Shown: positions 59,247 through 64,000 of the stretch, piece by piece
How positions within the stretch are numbered: the stretch's first letter is position 1
How the letters are laid out: each line of letters begins with the position of its first letter
Origin: Arenicellales bacterium
GTDB taxonomy: Bacteria > Pseudomonadota > Gammaproteobacteria > Arenicellales > JAHEKD01
DNA length: 64,000 bases
Assembly (NCBI GenBank): GCA_028284225.1
Contig: JANQSD010000022.1
Coordinates: 62,001 to 126,000, forward strand
Direction: 5' to 3'
Position numbers and translations under genes: made by a program
Notes under the pieces: model-generated
The model's input: the letters and a program-made list of their open reading frames with translations, nothing else
The model's database searches: none
Told to the model about the DNA's origin: nothing

Positions 59247-59343
59247 ATATTCGGCGTTATAGCATAATTAACCTTATCATTTTGAGTTTGTACCCTTGCT
59301 GGGGCATGCTTGTGAAGGAAGTCTTTATTCATAATTAGGATGC

Positions 59344-59868
59344 GTGGCTAAACCCATGAAACGTATTGCAGCCATTTGGGGCATTGGTGGATTTATTCTG
59401 CTGCTGATGTATGCCGTGATTCGGCTGTTCCCCAAGTCTATCGAGGCATTTGATTTTTCATTTGCCTGGTATCATTGGCTGGCGTTCGCCCTGAACATAG
59501 GCTTTATGGCTTATAGTGAGGGTTATAAAGGTTTTCAGGCAAGTTATTCACCGCGTGTAGCAGCCAGGGCAAAATACTTGTGTGCACATGCCAAACCCTA
59601 TCAATTGTTATTGGCGCCATTATTTTGTATGGGGTTTTTTGATGCACCTAAACGTCGTCGAATCAGTGCAATTTTACTCACAATCATGATTGTTATTTTG
59701 GTGATCATTTTTCAACGCCTGCCTCAGCCCTGGCGTGGAATTTTAGATGCCGGGGTGGTGGTGGGTTTATCCTGGGGCATTATTGCGACCATGATTTATG
59801 TTATAAAAGCATTTGTTGACCATCAATTTAATCACGATCCGGAAGTGCCCGGTTACCAGATCAAATAA
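59344..59868 (+). CDS. Hypothetical membrane protein, four to five helices
   Basis: 174 residues. An N-terminal helix, a second after WYHWLAFALNIGFMAYSEGYKGFQASYSPRVAARAKYL, then LLLAPLFCMGFFDAPKRRRISAILLTIMIVILVIIF and a final VVVGLSWGIIATMIYVIKAF. EGYKGFQ and SPR at a membrane-loop boundary are conserved-looking. No family can be named. GTG 59344 or ATG 59356 may be the start. It ends two bases before the SDR gene, hinting at co-transcription. Confidence 0.6.
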   Translation: MAKPMKRIAAIWGIGGFILLLMYAVIRLFPKSIEAFDFSFAWYHWLAFALNIGFMAYSEGYKGFQASYSPRVAARAKYLCAHAKPYQLLLAPLFCMGFFDAPKRRRISAILLTIMIVILVIIFQRLPQPWRGILDAGVVVGLSWGIIATMIYVIKAFVDHQFNHDPEVPGYQIK

Positions 59869-59870
59869 CC

Positions 59871-60614
59871 ATGCCAGAACAACAAATCCGAAAGACATTG
59901 ATTCTCACTGGTGCCAGCCGCGGCATCGGTCATGCTACGGTGAAGCGGTTTTCCAGTGCCGGCTGGCGGGTGATTACCTGTTCCAGACAGCCTTTCCCCG
60001 AGGATTGCCCCTGGGATGCCGGCGAAGAAGACCATATCCAAATTGACTTAAGTGACCCTGATGATATTCGCCGCGGCATTAAGGTAATGCGTGAACGCCT
60101 CAATGGTGCGCCACTTAACGCGCTGGTAAATAATGCCGGCATATCACCTAAAAATGAGCAGGGTGATAGGCTGAATACTTTAACTACAGATTTTGATACC
60201 TGGAAGCATGTTTATCAGGTCAATTTTTTCGCGCCGATCATGCTGGCGCGTGGTTTGATTAATGATTTAAAACAAGTTGAGGGTTCGATTATTAATGTCA
60301 CCTCCATTGCTGACTTGCGTGTACATCCATTTGCCGGCGCTGCCTATGCGACCTCTAAAGCGGCTTTAGCGGCACTTACCCGGGAAATGGCATCTGATTT
60401 TGGTCAGTATGGTATCCGGGTCAACGCTATTGCCCCAGGTGAAATTAATACTGCTATCCTCTCCCCGGGCACCGAAGATCTAGTCAAAAAGATCCCCTTA
60501 CAACGTTTAGGAAGGCCGGAAGAAGTCGCGTCAATGATTTATATGCTTTGCTCACCCCAATCCAGTTATGTTACCGGCACTGAGATTCACATCAACGGTG
60601 GCCAGCACGTTTAA
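59871..60614 (+). CDS. Short-chain dehydrogenase/reductase
   Basis: 247 residues: LTGASRGIGHATVKRF is the cofactor-binding motif, LVNNAGISPKNEQ, NVTSIADLRVHPFAGAAYATSK with the catalytic Tyr-x-x-x-Lys, and APGEINTAILSPG. C-terminus HINGGQHV. Substrate unknown; 3-oxoacyl-reductase-like. It follows the membrane-protein gene by 2 bases. Confidence 0.84.
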   Translation: MPEQQIRKTLILTGASRGIGHATVKRFSSAGWRVITCSRQPFPEDCPWDAGEEDHIQIDLSDPDDIRRGIKVMRERLNGAPLNALVNNAGISPKNEQGDRLNTLTTDFDTWKHVYQVNFFAPIMLARGLINDLKQVEGSIINVTSIADLRVHPFAGAAYATSKAALAALTREMASDFGQYGIRVNAIAPGEINTAILSPGTEDLVKKIPLQRLGRPEEVASMIYMLCSPQSSYVTGTEIHINGGQHV

Positions 60615-60685
60615 GAAAAAAACTTAACCCGTTATGCATTTGCAGGCTTGTTGCGTAAAAGTACCCCTATAGTAGACCAGTTATT

Positions 60686-60783
60686 CCGTGCACTGAATCC
60701 GCCACCCCGGACTCCGATCCAGGGTCAGCACATGCTTGACACGGAATCCAGAAAAAACAGTTACAAGCTGTTTTTTCTGGATT
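60686..60783. repeat. Palindromic element with 16-bp stem
   Basis: AATCCAGAAAAAACAG (60745-60760) pairs perfectly with CTGTTTTTTCTGGATT (60768-60783) around a 7-base loop; the preceding part (CCGTGCACTGAATCC ... GACACGGAATCCAG) has weaker pairing. The GGAATCCAG end is shared with the 49390 repeat. The stem can also act as a bidirectional terminator because both arms carry T or A runs. The rest of 60615-60939 shows nothing. Confidence 0.6.
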
Positions 60784-60939
60784 GCGGATAAGTGTGATGC
60801 ATTTTCCACAGTGTTTACGAGTCATACGATAACGAGCTTGATATAAAAAATGAGTTTGGCCTTTCAAAGAGGGTGACCCGGAATACGCTCAAGTGAGTAG
60901 TGTGCCATTATCAGATAACTGGTCAAATAAGCGCTACCA

Positions 60940-62430
60940 TTACGGAGCAGGGCCGAGTTGCGTATAGTCGAGCAACAGGTATTTAGCGGGCTGCCCGGCC
61001 TTAGCGTCACCATCATCACTCATCAATAGCAGGCGCGGCTCGTTGTTAATGATAATAGAGTCGATAGACTCAACATTGTTCAGGTTTATGATATTCGGAA
61101 GGTTGATTGGGATAGGTTCATCATCGCGATGACCGCTCCAAGTCCATAGCTGCGAAGTTTTGAAGCCAACTTCGTCTTCGACTTCATTGACAATCAGAAA
61201 AGCACCAAGGATCGCATCATAGCTCAACGCCCGTATCCCGCCACCTTGAAGATTGAGCAGAATAGGTTCGCCAAAAACAGGAGCGACATTCTCGGTAAAT
61301 ACCTGAGTGGGATTCTCAATGATGAGAATGATTGACTTCTCTGCAGCCTTAGGTGCTCGGAGCCCAAGTTTGAGCGTTCCTCTGCTTGTGTTGTAGGCCA
61401 GCCCTTCAACGTTTAGTTCGTTGAAATCAATGTGTTCACCACTCGCCTGCAAGATAGCCTCTTTGAGGGCGTCGGCCTGTTGCAGCACATCACGTAATTC
61501 TTGGTACACAGTGATGTCAGTAACGCTGTTTCCCTTCACTTTAAACCTCAGTAGCTGATTGCGGGAAGGCTGGGATTTTCCTTTCTTAGTCAGCGAGTGC
61601 GAGGTAATCGCGTATATGAAATCATCGTTATCGCTTGACAGCCCTTCGAGATCGTTCAGCTTGCGACCAAAAGCACGGATTAATTTGAGGTCAGTGGCTG
61701 GATTCTCGATGAGTCGACCATCGCGAGCAACAGATAAAACACTGATGGAACGCAGGGCTTCATCTTCAACCACCAGAATTCGCCCGTCGGGAAGTTGCTG
61801 CACGGCAGACGGTTCATAGATATCCGATAGCTCAGATATACCAAAGTTGTTTATATTGCCGGTGGCCTGATTAGGTTCTACAGTAAATATACCATCGAGA
61901 GACCGCACTCCGATGAAAGCAACCAGAGATGCCAGCAGCCCCCATCGAAACGCGACGTAAGAGATATTCAGAAGCTTGAACTTCCGGTTCGACATCTTCC
62001 CAAGCCAATAGAGCTGATCACTCATCCGGTGATAAACGTCTTTCTGATCACGCAGCAGATTCTGCATATGCATCCAGTATTCCTCTGGGCCGAGTTTGAT
62101 GCGATCCTCGTAAATCAGCAGGTTTAACTCATCTTTCTCGGTGGAATTTGGACCCCGCATGACATAAGCCTTCAGATCGCGTAATTTAGCCTCGCCGTTC
62201 CGATAGGCACTATACCAACCCAGTAATGCACCCGGTAAGTCCACCTGCTCGGGTGATGCTGCCAGTAGTGCGAAAACAATTGAAATTGCGGCGGTGATCA
62301 TGAACACACCTGCAGGAATCAGAAACCCCGGCGATGAGGCCAAAATAAAGGCACCGGATATCATCAAAGCTGAGATGATAAACCCGTTTAGAGAAATCAT
62401 AATGTTTGCCTTGGTGGCTGCTAAAGCCAA
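60940..62430 (-). CDS. Pycsar-effector-type membrane domain (DUF5706) fused to DUF3616-like domain
   Basis: 496 residues from the TTG at 62430. Residues 1-60 (ALAATKANIMISLNGFIIS and VFMITAAISIVFALLAASP) are a two-helix hairpin of the DUF5706/PycTM type. A cytosolic segment ends with EEYWMHMQNLL and VYHRMSDQLYWLGKMSNRK, then a third helix (about 155-178). Residues about 205-480 match DUF3616: LEGLSSDNDDFIYAITSHS, SRNQLLRFKV, LNVEGLAYNTSRGTLKLGLRAPK, LLNLQGGGIRALSY and LLLMSDDG. The C-terminal domain should be periplasmic. The frame continues upstream with conserved effector sequence but lacks a normal start. No cyclase is adjacent. Confidence 0.8.
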   Translation of the reverse strand: MALAATKANIMISLNGFIISALMISGAFILASSPGFLIPAGVFMITAAISIVFALLAASPEQVDLPGALLGWYSAYRNGEAKLRDLKAYVMRGPNSTEKDELNLLIYEDRIKLGPEEYWMHMQNLLRDQKDVYHRMSDQLYWLGKMSNRKFKLLNISYVAFRWGLLASLVAFIGVRSLDGIFTVEPNQATGNINNFGISELSDIYEPSAVQQLPDGRILVVEDEALRSISVLSVARDGRLIENPATDLKLIRAFGRKLNDLEGLSSDNDDFIYAITSHSLTKKGKSQPSRNQLLRFKVKGNSVTDITVYQELRDVLQQADALKEAILQASGEHIDFNELNVEGLAYNTSRGTLKLGLRAPKAAEKSIILIIENPTQVFTENVAPVFGEPILLNLQGGGIRALSYDAILGAFLIVNEVEDEVGFKTSQLWTWSGHRDDEPIPINLPNIINLNNVESIDSIIINNEPRLLLMSDDGDAKAGQPAKYLLLDYTQLGPAP

Positions 62431-62599
62431 TAGGTCTAACTCAGCCCGATAGGCATTACGGAATAATGTCTCGACGCCTTTCGCTGAACCAATAGTCTTG
62501 GCCTTGGCTTTTACTGATTTAGCTTTTTCTCGGGATTCCGTTTTCTGCTCCTCCGGTTTGGAGCTGTCTTCTTTCTTTGAAATCGCTGGACTCTCTCAT
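62431..62599 (-). other. Upstream in-frame extension of the DUF5706-DUF3616 gene with displaced ATG
   Basis: From 62595 to 62430 the same frame is open and encodes an Lys/Glu-rich linker followed by KGVETLFRNAYRAELDL, the start of the DUF5706 domain. No ATG, GTG or TTG occurs in it before the TGA at 62596-62598. An ATG at 62597-62599 is one base out of frame. With one more AG unit in the tract after it (ATGAGAGAG to ATGAGAGAGAG) it would read straight into the domain. An AUU at 62581-62583 after GAGAG is the only other possible full-length start. No strong ribosome binding site precedes either. Confidence 0.6.
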
Positions 62600-62875
62600 C
62601 TATGATCAGGGTTTATTACACCAGTGTAACAGCCCATATTTTACCGCAGGGACTAATATACTGATGTTATAGTCCGGTGAACGTGCAAGGGCGCTATCTG
62701 GCGCTGCCAAAGCAGCATAGCACTAAGGTAGTAATTTTTCCAGTTAGTTATCATCTAGCACACAATCTGATCACGCACCCATTCCTTACAAGCTGATATT
62801 CGCGCGAGTCTGTTTGCACAACAGCAGATTCTGAATAGCCATTTGTCTAAATTTAATACTTGAAGGGGCTTGAAA

Positions 62876-62906
62876 TAAACCATACCATACGGTATGGTAT
62901 GGTTTA
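62876..62906. promoter_or_regulatory. 31-bp perfect palindrome, candidate TetR operator
   Basis: Arms TAAACCATACCATAC and GTATGGTATGGTTTA are exact complements around one central G; each arm contains a tandem CCATA unit. It ends one base before the ATG of the TetR gene, so it covers the ribosome binding region. The rest of 62600-62875 has no gene; it must hold the divergent promoters. Confidence 0.7.
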
Positions 62907-62907
62907 T

Positions 62908-63459
62908 ATGTCGCATCATTTCTCAAATGGCCAGCAAAAATGGCTTCATGTAGGGTTAAGTCTCTTAGGGGATTTAGGCGCAGACGCCGTTACTATCGAT
63001 ATACTTTGCAAAAGATTAAAACTATCAAAGGGCTCTTTTTATCATCATTTTAAGAGTCGGAAAGATTTTCTCCATCAATTGACCTTGTTTTGGGAAAAGA
63101 CTATGACCGAACGTGTCATTGAGATCGTAGAATCGGAAAAGGGAGATTTTCTTCAAAAACTATATAGACTGGGTGAGCTTACATCATCCACAACATTCCA
63201 GCCAATTGAGCGTGCAATGCGACATTGGGCTACTCAAAATGCACAGATAAAACTGGTATGGCAGCGAGTTGAGCAACGTAGACTAACTTATACAGAAAAA
63301 CTATTAAATGAGGCCCAATTAGAAAATCCACGTCTAAAAGCGAGAGCATTACATGCCATATTTATTGGCACCCAATATTTATGCCCTCCTGCTTCTAGAG
63401 AAGAAATTTTTGAAATGTATCTAGAAATCATTCCATTTAACACCACTAAAATAAAATAG
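62908..63459 (+). CDS. TetR-family transcriptional regulator
   Basis: 183 residues. The N-terminal helix-turn-helix (DLGADAVTIDILCKRLKLSKGSFYHHFKSRKDFL) is TetR-type; the C-terminal helical domain is the ligand pocket. ATG 62908 is chosen because it starts just after the 31-bp palindrome; a longer reading would translate the palindrome. Likely autoregulated and possibly controls the flavin protein gene 12 bases downstream and the divergent DUF5706-DUF3616 gene. Confidence 0.84.
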   Translation: MSHHFSNGQQKWLHVGLSLLGDLGADAVTIDILCKRLKLSKGSFYHHFKSRKDFLHQLTLFWEKTMTERVIEIVESEKGDFLQKLYRLGELTSSTTFQPIERAMRHWATQNAQIKLVWQRVEQRRLTYTEKLLNEAQLENPRLKARALHAIFIGTQYLCPPASREEIFEMYLEIIPFNTTKIK

Positions 63460-63470
63460 CGAGTATATTC

Positions 63471-63959
63471 ATGCATCAGTTTGACCTTCAACAAGATTGG
63501 TCCACCATTAAAAACGTTTTTCGTCGCTCTCGACGTGCAGGGCTACATTACGCATTCTCCACAATCAATCAAGATGGAACCCCCAATGTCACACCAATCG
63601 GATCCTTATTGCTCAATTCCAATAAACCCAGAGGTTTTTACTTTGATGTATATAACCACATGCTTGGTTTAAACCTAGAACGAAACCCAAATGTAGCGAT
63701 TCTTGCAGTAGATAGTCGTAAGCATTATTGGATATCATCAGCCCTTAAAGGTAAGTTTAAAACACCGCCAGCTCTACGATTAATTGGCTCTGTAGATTCC
63801 CCCCGTCCAGTAACTCAGAGTGAAAAACAGATATGGTTAAAAGAAATGACATTCATTAGAAGACTTGGAAAGAAACGATTTATAAAGCAGTTAAATACGG
63901 TACGAGATATTCATTTTTCACGTGTTGATGTAATGAATATTGGCTCACTCACTCGCTGA
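63471..63959 (+). CDS. Pyridoxamine 5'-phosphate oxidase-like flavin-binding protein
   Basis: 162 residues: LHYAFSTINQDGTPNVTPIGSLLLN and PRGFYFDVYNHMLGLNLERNPNVAILAVDSRKHYW are the split-barrel segments. The rest is a helix-rich tail (KEMTFIRRLGKKRFIKQL). It may bind FMN and reduce an unknown substrate. It starts 12 bases after the TetR gene, so they form one unit. Nothing else is seen to the end of the window. Confidence 0.72.
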   Translation: MHQFDLQQDWSTIKNVFRRSRRAGLHYAFSTINQDGTPNVTPIGSLLLNSNKPRGFYFDVYNHMLGLNLERNPNVAILAVDSRKHYWISSALKGKFKTPPALRLIGSVDSPRPVTQSEKQIWLKEMTFIRRLGKKRFIKQLNTVRDIHFSRVDVMNIGSLTR

Positions 63960-64000
63960 GCTTGGCATGTTATATCCAACCACAGCACAAGCTCTGAAGG

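Noticed and set aside
62860-62907. Longer TetR start upstream
   Set aside because: That reading translates the 31-bp palindrome; the palindrome is better explained as operator.

Overview
The window looks like a stretch of a gammaproteobacterial chromosome of moderate-to-low GC (about 40-43% by eye). Reasons: a complete class I polyhydroxyalkanoate (PHA) locus, an aryl-polyene-type (APE) pigment locus, ppnN, moaC/moeA, a SigZ-type sigma factor and many single-copy LysR, ArsR and EamA genes. I see no rRNA, tRNA, CRISPR array, prophage or insertion sequence. The genus cannot be fixed from the sequence alone.

Layout. 1-3.5 kb: end of ppnN, a Bcr/CflA exporter, a LysE exporter and a glutathione S-transferase. 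3.6-9.5 kb: PHA locus on the minus strand, phaC-phaA-phaR, then phaB, a methyltransferase and a phasin. Terminators follow phaR, phaB and the phasin gene. TTGTGC/GCACAA dyads sit upstream of phaC, phaB and the phasin gene and are the best candidates for PhaR operators. 9.7-14.0 kb: AT-rich minus-strand genes for the cell envelope (AsmA-like protein, M15-type peptidase, lipoprotein with a peptidoglycan-binding domain, lytic transglycosylase). 14.1-28.7 kb: APE-type cluster arranged around a divergent promoter at about 20.1 kb. It encodes two acyl carrier proteins, a ligase-dehydratase fusion, a chain-length-factor-like ketosynthase, two ketosynthases, a ketoreductase, a dehydratase, a thioesterase, two acyltransferases, a glycosyltransferase, a phosphopantetheinyl transferase, an aromatic amino acid lyase and a flavin-dependent halogenase-like enzyme. 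The likely product is an envelope-bound, possibly halogenated aryl polyene. No MMPL-type exporter is seen.

28.9-40.3 kb: accessory genes: a WYL regulator with a 13-bp dyad facing a COG3323-like gene, a DUF2442/DUF4160 pair whose second gene seems to start at AUA, a TauD-family dioxygenase, an MscS channel with a cyclic-nucleotide-binding-like domain, an orphan Tat-exported solute-binding protein, an Lrp C-terminal remnant and a CpdA-like phosphoesterase. 40.3-43.3 kb: moaC, then moeA, a methyltransferase and a stand-alone Pycsar-effector-type membrane protein in tight succession. 43.4-60.6 kb: small hypothetical genes, SigZ, two glutathione S-transferases, an ArsR/AHSA1 pair, a TPR protein, a MarR-GNAT fusion, a rhomboid protease, alkylation repair genes (ogt and an Ada-AraC-AlkA fusion), several EamA transporters and palindromic intergenic repeats.

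60.9-64 kb: the most unusual gene. A Pycsar-effector-like transmembrane module (DUF5706 type) is fused to a DUF3616-like C-terminal domain. Its conserved N-terminus continues upstream of the only conventional start in that frame, and one extra AG unit in a short AG tract would join it to an upstream ATG. It faces a TetR gene whose start abuts a perfect 31-bp palindrome. No nucleotide cyclase is visible near either Pycsar-type gene, so these may be orphan effectors or parts of an undescribed arrangement.
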